The notes under the pieces: generated by a model | Seen by the model: only the letters and a program-made list of their open reading frames with translations | Told to the model about the DNA's origin: nothing | Database searches by the model: none | NCBI GenBank assembly: GCA_033439685.1 | Contig: JAUEDM010000001.1 | Span: 5,394,001 to 5,458,000 of the forward strand | Length of the DNA: 64,000 nucleotides | Origin: Apodospora peruviana | Taxonomy: Eukaryota; Ascomycota; Sordariomycetes; Sordariales; Lasiosphaeriaceae | Direction: 5' to 3' | Translations under genes and position numbers: made by a program | Part shown: in pieces, positions 10,901 to 22,640 of the stretch | How the letters are laid out: the number at the start of each line of letters is the position of its first letter | Position numbering within the stretch: the stretch's first letter is position 1

Positions 10901-12719
10901 ACATCAAAGAACGCGGATCGAGAACGCTCGCGACCAGGCGACCAGGCCGGCCATACAGACCAAAAGTGTCCCATGTCGGGAACAAAAATCGAAGTAACAT
11001 TTCGAAGCCCGACACCGCCGGGGGAACTTCAGGCATAATGAATACAAAGCCTTCTGTCGAGGAGGGCGGATCCGAATGTATGGTGATGTTACCCTCAACT
11101 TTTAGGAGTGTCGATCCATCGATGAGTGTCCGGGATTGCGGGTAGATAGCGTACGCCGAATAAGCATCTGCGATAGAGGCGATCGGCCGGGAATGCTTTT
11201 TCTTCTTCTCGGCGTCCTTCTTTGTGTCATAAAACCTTATCTCGCCCTTCAGAACAGGAGGGTGTGACCGATCGTAAGGCGATCGCTTCTTGAGGTCCCT
11301 TTGGACCTTTTGGTACTCCTTTTCGTTCGGGGGGTCAATAACACACCAACAACGTCTCCAAGGGACTCCAGCCCCAAATCTCACCCGGACCCATTCCTGA
11401 ATAGGCAACCGCGCTCGTTCCATGATAATGTTTATGTTATTCAGGCTCTTGCCCTTTCCAGCAACTAGAGCGCCAGTGTATGCCTCCTGGAGCGTCGAAT
11501 GCTCAAACATGGCTAATCGAATTCCTGAAGTCCATTGAATGAGTGAGTGGTGCGAGTTAAAATGGAGTAAATAGCGGTTTCGGCCGGCTGTGCTGATACT
11601 GAGGATGTTTTGTAGCGGCTGTTCATCATTCGATCGCGTCGGCAGGGATTCAATCTGTTTACGTGTCAGACTTGAGAGTCTCGTAAGCGGGGTTTAAGAC
11701 AAGCTCTAGCTACCATTTTGATTGAAGCATCCGTCAAGTTGATGAACTTCGGGAGCACTTCTCCATCTTCGCCAGCCGCATCAAGATCGGCAGCGTCCCA
11801 TAGAGATAGGACGGTGCCGACTAACTGTGCGAAGCATTCGGTCCATGTTCGATCGGGGTTTGGTTTACCCTCTACGCCACGTCAGCAAAATTGAGGGAAA
11901 AGGCGGTAGAGATGTGGAAGCAATACGCACTGATATCTTGATCGTCTAGCTTCAGGAAGTAGCCTTCTTGGTATAACTTGTTTGTGTGGCTGTTAAGGAA
12001 AGTAAAGATGGGCTGGAGCTCGGGCAGAGTCTCCTCGTTGACGTCCATGAGGGGCGGGTGGTATGTCTGGACCATAGACAGAGGGCGCGAGTTGCTTCTT
12101 GATCTCCCCGCGGGGCTCGATGAGTTGGAGTGGTTTACTGCTGAAGTTGGTGAGGGAGCATACTCGTCTTGAGCCAGTGAGACGGGAGACGGTGCGACGG
12201 GTGAAGGCTCGCGCGAGTCTATCAGAGAGGGTGTAGGTGTGTGGGATAAATCACCGTTGGAATCCTGTTTTGGTGGAGGATTACCAGTAGCAGCGTTGTC
12301 GGCGGGTGACGAAGTAGGCGTCGGGGTTCTGGAATCCCTGTGGGGAGCCGAGAACTGGGATATAAACGAAAGCACTTTTTGATGACGCGACACTGGTCAG
12401 CATAACACACGAGATTGCATTGTACCACCCTGGGCACATTGGTGAAAGGGTCTGGCCATTGGCTGGGAAGGGAAAATCAACCACAGCATCACGGCCGTCC
12501 GCCCGCCCGCCCGCGCACGCATGCCGGGCGCTGAACTGAACACCTGACTGACGCTGTGCTTGGTCGGTACCCAAGAGCCAAGCTTGCAGAATGCGGGAAC
12601 CTAATAAAAAAGGGATGCAGGGCAAGCCATCAAGCCGTGGCCAGGGGCAGCCATTGGCACACCATCGGTGGTGCTGGAAATCGCAGATTGGGTGGTAACG
12701 TACCTCGATTTCGACCCAT
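7959..12719 (-). CDS. PH-domain protein of the CAF120/SKG3 family (CCR4-NOT associated)
   Basis: In yeast, Caf120 associates with the CCR4-NOT mRNA-regulation complex and Skg3 is its cortical paralog. Four exons are inferred: 12719-12704, 12392-11931, 11871-11714 and 11654-7959, giving 1443 aa. A Ser/Pro-rich leader is followed by a pleckstrin-homology-type region (about residues 120-260: LYQEGYFLKLDDQDIKGKPN, then TWTECFAQLVGTVLSLWDAA). Next comes the family core around VRVRFGAGVPWRRCWCVIDP, GLYGRPGRLVASV and HKRYGYLEILDVSGL. The remaining ~800 residues are disordered and rich in Pro, Gln, Ser and Gly, ending GRMQFQRQAF. The first coding exon is only 16 nt: the frame before 12393 has no ATG, and ATGGGTCGAAATCGAG followed by a GTACGT donor supplies a phase-matched start across a 311-nt intron. 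That start is an inference; the rest is firm. Confidence 0.85.
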
Positions 12720-15700
12720 TTTCCCTGCGTATTATTTTTGTTTTTCTCACTTTCCAATGCCTACTGTCCTGTCCTGAGGTTGCAATGCTACCCGCACAAA
12801 GCGTACTGTCCCTGACGGCGTCGGGCTTCCCAAAGGAGAGGAGGGAGCTGTCGGATCGTGTTCCAAGAATTACAGCGAATTCCGATCAAGCGTTATCTCG
12901 CCAGGTTGAAAGACAAGCCACGAAGAACGAGCCGGTTCCGGAATTCCACTGTATGGCCGGTGCACCGAGATGTCTGTTGGCAGATGGTTGACAAGAGATA
13001 TCTGCGACAAGGGCGGAGGTGTTGTAAGTAGGTATTGTACTCTGCTCTCTTCTCTCTTGCACTACTCCATGGCGAGGTCCAAGTGTGGATTCGCGGGACG
13101 GTCGGATCGGTTGATGATAGGATGCGCAATCGCGAAGGCCCGCTGGACGCTTCGCTCAAGAGCCTAGAGCCAACAATGCAACCCCCGCGTGTTTTTTTTT
13201 GCTCTTGCGCACCACTTAACCTTCGGACGGCGGCCAACGGTCGGATTGAAACACGCCTGGTTGTTGATTTCGCATGCGTTGGCTCGAGTACTGTATGTCT
13301 CCGTCTCTATTGAATAGGTATACCCGTCGCTCGTCCGGTTTAGCCGGCTACCCACTCGGTAGGCGTTAGGTCTGCTGTGGATGCTGGAGGCTAGAAAGAC
13401 TGGAGAAAATATAGCGCGCATTTGGCGTCAAAAACTCGCTGCGGACACCGTTGTCGTCGGTAATAATAACTGGTACTACTCACTTCATCAGCTCCACTGG
13501 GAAGCGAGAGAACGAACACGACGGGACACACCAGGAAGGGCCCGGGTCGTTGGCAAGGTCGGCGTCTTAGCAGGCGTCAGAGCCAACCGCCCGGTATGCG
13601 GCGGTTCGGTTTTTTCCGGATTTGTGTTTTTGGCCTGGCTGCAGCAACTGGAGCAAAGCACAAGGAATGCTGCCGAATTTCACTGCAATCACGGTAGGCT
13701 GGCCGTTGTCGGTGGATTTGATGCGTGCGTCCACGGATGGCTACAAGTCCTCACAACTTCAGTATTAGAGTTTAAAGTGCCGAGCGAGTCATGGACCGGG
13801 ATGGACTGGAGGGACCGCGGGAGTCGGGACGGCAGCAGGAGAGCAGCTTGCTCCTTCGCAACTTGGACTTGCAGAACTGAGGATTAAGGTAATAGGTAGA
13901 GGAAACTTCAGTCCGCTTGCACGTACCGTATTTGACTGACATGCTAAAACACTTTTTTGGCACCCGACCCGAATGCTCCGGGTGCCCAGGACATGCGCCG
14001 GCCACCACTCTACACGTCAACTGAGGACAACAGATGCCAAGCTGTATTCTACTAGGAATTACGATGTCATCCGACGGGCTGACTACGTATGCAAAGCTTG
14101 GCAATGGACTTTGAGCGGATGGCATGCAGGGCTATCTTCGCGTTTGCGGCGGTGGCCCCCAGACTCAGGAAAAGCCCGTGTTAAACACCGACGGGACTTT
14201 TGTACACGGAGTCTGCTTGGTCAGCGGTCAGCCTGCCTTTCATCCTTATAAAGCTCAGCCCTGTAACGCCAACGTGATGCGGTGCCTCTTCCATCTCGCA
14301 TCTGCCTTGAGTCCTCGTTGCACGAGTTGCGCTTTGCTTTCTCATTACGCCCAGCCTAACAGTCGTTTCGATTCTAACTTAGTGTAGGAAATCGCCGGTG
14401 GATGCCCAGGCCTCAGTGGTCTGTCGTTTCGCCAGAGGGCGTTGTGGTTGGCTGAGAGCCACCTAGGTACAGATCAGTTCTGCCAGTTGCTTGGAAACCG
14501 GACCCGCCTGCGCATGAAGGGTCACCAATCGCGAGATCCAAGCACTTGGCTGTGTGCTGGCGCCATCGCCGCCTTTGTCCGCCATCAAGATCCGTGGATG
14601 GCTTTAGCCTTGCGGGTTTTAAGCTAGCATTCTGAACGGCCGACCATTAGAGGGAGGCCCCATGGGCTTTTTTGCAAGCCATCAAAACCAGCGGACGTGG
14701 CTGCGTCGTTCAGTATGTACCTAAACCGTCCTGACGCTGTGGTGCTGACTGGATACAAGGTGCGCTCCAGCTTAGAGTTGCATAGCACTCGGTACGCAAG
14801 CGCCAAAGAATGCTTGCCAGTCTCACGAGCTGGCACAATGTGTCTGACCAATGTGTCCTGTTGATGTTGTTTCTGTGAGTGGAGTGCTGCGGCAAAGCGA
14901 GAACACGAATGGAAATACGAGCTTCTGGAACGAGACAACATGCATGGTTCCTGATACAATACCCAGGTATGAAGTATGTAGGTAGGTACGGATTATATGT
15001 TCAACAGGTACAGTGGCAGCCAGTGGTTCCCAACACCATGCAGCCAAAGGAACCCGGCTCCTTCGGGGCCACTGTTCTTGTCATCCGATATACGGATTAC
15101 GGTAGTTAATAGAACTGAGCCTCCCACAACCTTCAAACCTGTGGTCACAGCCTCAAAGACGCGTGAACTCTGGGGATGACCGGGTGGGTCGGAGACGGGA
15201 TCGACCTGATCCTCTACCCAGAATGGATCAGTACCACGACACAAAAATATCCTATCCTCACTGCAACTTTTATTAGCTGGAATCTCGTGGGTTGACTGTG
15301 GACTAAGGGTGTAGTTGATCTACAATCTGTGATCTTGATCAAATTATTCGATTCCACTCTTGATCAACGTTGTCAGTCGAGCTCCAAGAGATCGGCTAGC
15401 AAGCCGGATCAAACATGGATCATCTTTTGCATATCGACTGTTTAAAGACTTGTTACGTCACTTATCCACCACGCATCAAAACGTGCTTTGTGTATCAAAA
15501 ACACATTTGAACATAGTCCTGCATGGCGCCTTTGAAATACAGACAGCACCCGGTGCACGGATTAGAGGTACGTCCTCATTTTGGTTTTTTCATGTCTGCG
15601 TGGTTATGTCACTGACCACCCAGGGATGCATCTGTCCTTGGACTATTCCGTCATCGAACATGATTTTGGTGATAGGTACGCCTAGTATGGAAGAGGTGCA

Positions 15701-17676
15701 CAGATTTAGTGTCACTTGGCGGCCCTCCTACGTACTGTACAACTTCCGCCGAAGGATGCACGTCCCAGGCTTCCCGAGCGGCCGGATTGAGATCTATAGG
15801 GTCAGCGTGAGCACAGCATGTGGGAGGGTCCATGATGGGTAACCTGTAGCCTGACGATTGAAACCTGCTGAGAGCTAGGACCTGCCGAATATACACCACA
15901 CGGTGCATCAGATCCGAGCTGCGGGTAGCCAATGATTGGTTAAGGAGGCTGTTCCGTTCCGTGATTTCGAAGTCGACATTTGATCTTGGGACGAGCGAGG
16001 TTGTGGCCGGCCCCGGAGCAAAACACTGACTTCGACTTCCAACCTGCCATCTAACCAGATAAGATCAGTTTGTCGGCTGAGCTCAGCAGCGGCGCAAACA
16101 AAAAGCAAACGCGCAGGTTTCGTTTCAAGCCACCAAACTCGACAGTCCCAGTTCACCAGGACGGGAGCATGGTACCTTAGGTACCAACCACGTTGCTTGG
16201 ATGGTCTTGATATTCGACTGTCCAAAGTCGACGTTCATCGCCGACTGTCTACCGAGAAACGACACAGGAGATGAGCCAGATATCCGTACCATCCGGGCGT
16301 GCTCGATCATGCTTTCTTCTCCATTTCACAATTCTGGGAACAAGCGCCTGACAATGCCGGGTTTTGCGGTTTGCCTTTGCTCGCCACCACCGCCATAAAA
16401 AGCAATTCTTCTCCATATAGTCACAGGACTCGCAACCTTTGGGACGACCAATTACCGACTCCCATCACATCAAAAGCAAACGCTGGATGATCAGCTATTA
16501 CCAACAAACGAAATATGCCTTCCACGCAGAAACGAACCAAACTAGCAAGACTCAGTGTTTTCCCACGGCAAAACAAGTCAAACAATGTGCAAGAAAAAGG
16601 AGCACGCAAGCGTCGGCGAGTCTTCCAATAGGGCTGTCGAAAGATGCTGTTGCTGTCCGGGGAAATAATTTCCACCAGGAACCCCCCGCCGTTCTATGGA
16701 TCTCCGAGCCGGGGTACCTGTCCCCTCCTTCCCACGGGGCCACGACAACCAGGTCAGCCCACGACCCATCATTCTGGGAAGCGGCATCCGGGCGTCGCCC
16801 AAGATCCCCTGGAAGCTGTTTATTCTGTCGGGCAGGATAAATAGCTGTGCCGGGTTGATTTGGCACATTGGACCCGGACGGGTTCGGGAACGTCTGTCAG
16901 CCTGTCAGGCCCAAGATGGCGGCGTGCCCCGTGCACCTGCAGCGTGAGCCACTCAGGAGCGTGGGCGTGAGCGCGGTCGCACCTGGGACTTGGAGCCTCT
17001 CAAATTTTGGGTCGAGTCGCGGGTCCTTGTGATGCCCCTCTTCACCCACCTCACCTGAGCCATCGTGTCTCTGCCGGTCTTGGTCTCGAATTCCCAGCCT
17101 CCCTTTATCTTGGAACCACCCCGAGATTTGCCTTCTTTCACCCTGCTGTGATCCGCAATGAGCTGCTGAACGCTGGCTGCCTGTCGTTTTGGGGCAAGCC
17201 TGCGAGGGACGACTCCCCATCTGTTCCAGTTCACGACGCCGTCCAGTGTTGCCAATTCCATCATTCCGTAATTCCACTCCAGCTGCCACCGCGATTGCCC
17301 GGCAAGACTTCCGTTTCGCCCATTCGCTACGCACCCCCGGCAACCACACTGCAGTGACCCTTCAGGTTCCCTGCGCTTCACACCACCATCCTTCTTGCTC
17401 CTGCAGCGGACTAAATTGACACCACCCACTTCCCATCCTCGCTCGTTTGCTCGTCGCCTTTTGTTCGTCTGAGGACCTGAGCATTTCCTTGCAGCCCGCG
17501 ATTTCAGGCACCAAGTAAAACTTTCCGTTTGCAACTTTCGAACTCCAAGGAGGAATTCAGATACTCTTCTCTGTTTTTGCTGTGCTCTTTGCTTGTCGGC
17601 AGGTCGTGGACTCGATACTCGCACTCACATTGCACCCACCCAGCGGCAGGCCCCTCACAGGGTCAAGCTCTGGTCA
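12720..17676. other. Long gene-poor divergent region between CAF120/SKG3 and the RAD53-like kinase
   Basis: Nearly 5 kb separates two divergent start codons. ORFs up to ~220 codons exist (for example minus strand 16953-17624 and plus strand 13381-13887), but they show no domain and no conserved-looking composition. GGTACC-type motif copies occur at 14461-14470 and 16171-16185. The last ~600 bp before 17677 are pyrimidine-rich and probably a leader or promoter of the kinase gene. I cannot identify RNA genes here. Confidence 0.5.
16171..16185. repeat. Intergenic GGTACC palindrome copy
   Basis: GGTACCTTAGGTACC is an imperfect palindrome of the same family as the copy at 7006-7025. It lies in the gene-poor region upstream of the kinase gene. 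Confidence 0.6.
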
Positions 17677-20600
17677 ATGGATTCCTTTGGAGACTCGCAG
17701 CCAACCCAAGGTTTGTCATCTCTACCACCGACGCCGTCCAAGCGTGTTGTGTCTAACTGGTGATCCCCATAGCAACGCAAAATGTTGTGGATCCCCGGCG
17801 GCTCGGCCAGCAGAACTCGGGGTTCTCAGACGACGATATTTCCGACATCATCTGCCTCCTCGTCCCCTACTCCGAGAGTGCGCGCCAAGAGGTCAAGAGG
17901 ATCGCTGCTGAAAGCTCACAGCACATGGTGGGAAGAGATGACACGGACAGGCTCGACCTAGACTTCGAGGCGGAGGATACTGCTCGGAAAATCGGCTTGG
18001 TCCAGCAGGGTATTGGCGAGCACCATATCGCGCTGAGGTTCTCGGCCCAGGTCAAGAACCCGGTACATGGCTTTACCTTTGGCCGGAATCCCAATCGATG
18101 CGATATTTGCTTCGCCGATGATCCTCACCGGCGGCTCAGCAATATACACTTTCGCATCTACTTCAACGAATACTCGGTTTTGATGTTGGAGGACCAGTCA
18201 ACCAACGGCACCATTGTCGACGATACACTCCTCAAGAAGAAGGCAATGGGCAACTCCAAAAGAACCCTGACCAGCGGATCCAAAATTACAATCCTAATGC
18301 ACCAGGGCGCCAGCGACCTTGTCTTCCTAGTCCGGATCCCACTACTGCAAGGCGAGTACCGGGCAGCCTACCAGCAGAACTTGAAAGCATATATGTTGGA
18401 TACGGCTCATTTGGCATCCGACGCGAATAAGACAATTGTGCCTGGCCCTGGGGGACATGTGAGATCTCCCACCTCCCCTCACTGGTGTTCTGCTAACCAG
18501 CGTGATCAGGTTGATCTCTTCAAGCCCGTTGCTCGCAAGCCCAAAACAGCGCGACCTGGGCAGCGAATCCAGCAGCACAATGAGGGACCCGTGCAAACCA
18601 CAACAAATTTAGACGGAATACTCAAACCTTGGCCGGGCTCTGATAAATATAACCGTGTGGGCGAGCTTGGAAGGGGTGCCTTTGCTACCGTCTACATGGT
18701 CACATCCAAGTTCAACGGCACTCCGTATGCAGCAAAGGAGCTCGACAAACGCAAGTTCATGAAGAATGGCGTCCTCGACCAGAAAGTTGAAAATGAGATG
18801 AAAATTATGCAGTCAATACAACATGTGAGCACGTACCATGGGATAACAACACTAGCAGATGCTGACGCTGTCGATAGCCAAACATTGTGAAATATATTGA
18901 GCATCTTGACTGGGACGATAGACTCCTAATCATCATCATGGAATACATACCTCGCGGCGACCTGGGTAAACTGATCATGGAGCACGGGCCATTGTTGGAG
19001 AGCGACGTACAGACAATGGCGAAGCAGCTGTTGGATGCGCTTGGATATTTGCACAACAAGCACATCACACACCGTGATGTGAAGCCGGACAATATTCTCG
19101 TCAAGTCGGTGAATCCCTTTGTCGCCAAACTTACCGACTTTGGTCTGTCCAAGATGGTAGAGAACGACGAGACCTTTTTACGGACATTTTGCGGCACGCT
19201 GCTTTACTGTGCTCCTGAGGTATACTCGGAGTTCACCGAGTACGACGACAATGGCCGACGAATTGGGCGCGATCGCCGTCATCGCCCGCCCGTGGGCCAA
19301 AGATACGACCACGCTGTTGACGTTTGGTCATTGGGTGGCGTACTATTCTATGCCTTGACCCAAAAGCCACCTTTTCCGGCAAAGTCTGGCGCCGGCCACT
19401 CGGAGCTTCTCCACCAAATCATGACGAGGCCGCTGGACATAATGCCGCTTATTCGGGCAAACGTCTCTCGCGATTGTATCGACTTCCTTCGCAGAATGCT
19501 TGACCGCAGGCCAGAGTCACGGGCGAGTGTTGAGTCTCTGAAGAACCATCCATGGGTTGCCGGCCTGGACCTGGACCCCGAATTAAGTGCCTCACAATCG
19601 TTCGACGAGATAGAGGATGAGGAACTGCGAATCGAGGCTTCTCAGTTAAGCCTGAAGGAAAATGGTACACGAGAGCCTGAGGCCGATCTAATTCCCGCCA
19701 GCGATGATGAGATTCTTGACGACGACGAAGACGTCAACGACGAGAATCACCTCAGTGAATATGAATCTGAGAAGGAGAACTATACCTTTGGGGCTGGAAA
19801 CCCCCCACAACGTCTCTTTGGGGAAGTGAATGTCTCGGCAATAGGTAGCTCAGGCGCGATCCCGGTAGAACGTCTCAATCTTCCACTTTCAGCGACGAGT
19901 TCGGGCACGACGGATATACTACCGGTAGGCGGTGTATCCGAAATCCGAGACAGTTTTGAGTCGGATATCAGCACGACACCCCGGCCAAGTTCTCAGAGGT
20001 CACCGCAACCACAGCCCGTCATCTTGGCTAGTCAACGCAGGTCGGTCAACACCCTTAACAACATGACATTCGACCCGGAGTCGCAAAGCCTTGGAGGCAC
20101 CGAGTCAATTCTCGAGCACCTGAACATGAAGTCACGGGGTCCTTTTCTCCACGCCGGTGTTAGCGATCTTGGTGCAAGCAAACGTAAGTCGTCGCTGGAT
20201 CTGAGCAACGAGACGGAGGAATCATCTGCACAAGATGGCCGCAACCTCAAAAGGCTTCGCTCCGAAGGACCTCGGGAGGACGTGCCTGGTCTTCCTGTTG
20301 ACCCGGCAGACTATGAGCTCTTCGCCCACATACCGCCGATTACTCGGGGGCAGTCGAACCGCCAAATTGATATGCCGGTTCATAAGTCCACCTTCTGGTT
20401 AGCCAGCGACCGCAAGTCGTGGCATCTGATGTACCCGGAAATGACACAGCTTCAGTTTGACGCCTTTAAGACAGGAGCAGCTGCTAGGGGTGAAGGATTC
20501 GGGCCAGGAAAGGGTCCTCTCTGGGACCTGGCGATGAAGTACTTTCCACCTACTGTCCTTGAAAGGACTGACAGTTACTCTCCCGCCATTGGAAGCCATG

Positions 20601-21514
20601 ACGGCGAATCACCTGCTGAGACAGGAGCAAGTGAGGGGAACGATATCCCGGACACACAGCCTCAGGAACCACGGCTGGTGGTACGAGTCCGGACTCCGAT
20701 ATTTGAAAAGCGAGTAGTCGCATGTCTACAATCGGCCTCTGGATCCGCCATCCCGAGTATATCACTCTTCGTAACCGAGTCGATGATATCGTGGGGTAGG
20801 GCCACAGATAATACGTACATATACCAACCCAAGTCCGAAGCCAAGGTTCCCAAGTGTGCCTTCAAAATCATGTTGTGGAGGGATGGATATGATCCGTCTA
20901 AAGATTTTCGTCCCTGGTATTCGCCGCGAGAGTTCGGCGAGGATTCGTTTCAGTTTTACATCTCTACCAAGGCGACCAATGGCATCTGGATCAATGGCTA
21001 CCATCTGCCTTCTGACGATTGTAAGAATCCAAATGGGCCGTTTCGTTACTGGATGCGCCTGCATGACGGAGATAGCGTGGTCGTTTGGCAAACCGCCGAC
21101 GCGTCGGTCAGGACGGAGCTCACTTTCAAATGTAATTGGGGTGACAGCGCGAGGCCTCGCGTCTCGGAACCCTCTATCGTCGAAGAAGGGGTGGCGAAAA
21201 CGTTGGACGAAATATGCCCCCGAGCGGAGAGGAGGGTGCGGATATTGAAGGAGCAGGACCTCAAGCATGAAGAAGCCGATTACGATATTGAAGCCCGAAC
21301 TAGCAAGATAGACCGTGAGAGGGATCGGTCGCGCATCTTTGAGCTAGCAAGACTCGAGGCATTGCGCGGTCTACGAAGAGTTAGCCCAGGTTCTGGCACG
21401 AGAGTGTCGCAAAATCCTTGGTCACCGCACGTACCGGGCAGTCGATTAGTTCCCACGTATCGGTCCGCCTCGCCAAATATGTCGGAACTCTTGAGGGCTG
21501 CCAGAAGGGGCTGA
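17677..21514 (+). CDS. RAD53/CHK2-class checkpoint kinase with N-terminal FHA and C-terminal FHA-like domain
   Basis: This is a serine/threonine kinase of the DNA-damage checkpoint class. Exons are 17677-17710, 17773-18458, 18510-18824 and 18878-21514 (1223 aa). An SQ/TQ-rich start (MDSFGDSQPTQATQN) offers possible sites for Mec1/Tel1-type kinases. The FHA domain is at ~90-190, with GFTFGRNPNRCDICF and STNGT. The kinase domain (~285-570) has GRGAFATV, YAAKELDK, HRDVKPDN near 410, DFGLSK near 432 and YCAPEVY. Residues ~970-1095 form a second, divergent FHA-like block: FGEDSFQFYISTKATNGIWI, then NGYHLPSDD. The middle and C-terminal parts are acidic and disordered. The 51-nt intron at 18459-18509 is a multiple of three and stop-free, so naive calling retains it. 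Filamentous fungi carry more than one CHK2-like kinase (PRD-4 and MUS-59 in Neurospora); I cannot say which this is. Confidence 0.88.
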
Positions 21515-22640
21515 AAAAATCATCATGGACTCGAAAAACGGGATATGGATATCTTCATTTGATTAATTCTCCATTCTTCTTGGAGTGTTTTAAAATATGG
21601 TGCTGTTCCTCGGAATTCACTCCGGTTCCTTGCTCTCGGCAACAGCACCCTGGATTTGAGCTATATCTACTCTGTCGTATGTCAGTCAATCCCTGCTTGT
21701 TTCTTTTGTCTATTTCTATCTTCGGTTTGGGATCTCTTTATCTATTTTGTGTTCTCTAGCGACGGCGGATTAGGGAAAGGAGGAGCAGAATATTTCGGTG
21801 GCAATTTACACATATATAGGGAACTAAACAGAATTTGGGAGGGGCGAGGAGCGGGCAAGCAGCTAAAGAAAGAGAGTGAGGTGTATAAATATCATTATAC
21901 CAGCTAACCATGAGAGGATGTGTGTGGGTGAGGCAAAGGCGTTTGGTTGTTATTACTTTGTGCGCCAATGGCTGCCAGGCTATCGATATCTAGCTCATTT
22001 TTAAAATATAGCAAATGGACTTAACTAGTCAAAGATTATATAATATTGCTAAATAGGTCGTCGAAGGATATCTAGGCACGGAGACAAAATTAGATATTTC
22101 ATCACCCAACTACTCTTATTGGCCGGCTGGCTTTGTTCGTTACATGATTCTTTGTGGATACCTTATGTATCTAAAGTGTGTCTAGCCGATTCCCATTCCT
22201 CGTGTCTCGCGCCATCTCTGAAAAGGACCCGGGGTTAGACGTCTGCTGGCGAGTTTACAGAGTCGGACCATCGGGGTATGGTTCAACACTACACATATCA
22301 CTCGATCAGATAGATACGAATGTGCTCGACATCACGACCCAGTGTAGTCTTGGTCACCAAGATGATTGTGATATACTTTTCTCATTTCAAGAGTATACAT
22401 ATACCCATTGAGACTTCCTGGTAAGCTGGGTTGCAGGAAAGACAGGCAGTCAGGGCAAACCATCCCCCCGCGTATTCATCAAGCAATGACCCCTTAGTTT
22501 TTTCGTCATAATTACATCCATCTACCATTTTGCTCACTACCAATTCGTACACGTTTATCAAACCGCACACACCCTTCTATCTTTTCTCGAAGGCAATACC
22601 CAATACATCCCATCTCCAGTCTTTGTTCATTTGCCTGCGT
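21515..22640. other. Intergenic between convergent genes
   Basis: This 1.1 kb stretch lies between the stop codons of the kinase gene (plus) and the repeat-rich protein gene (minus). It is AT-richer than its surroundings, especially 21880-22140, as expected for two facing 3' untranslated regions. No gene was recognised. Confidence 0.6.

Noticed and set aside
13381..13887. 168-codon plus-strand ORF in the 12720-17676 region
   Set aside because: No domain, no plausible splice partner, and composition unlike the neighbouring genes.
16953..17624. 223-codon minus-strand ORF antisense to the kinase leader
   Set aside because: Basic low-information composition with no motif; it overlaps what is probably the 5' leader/promoter of the kinase gene.
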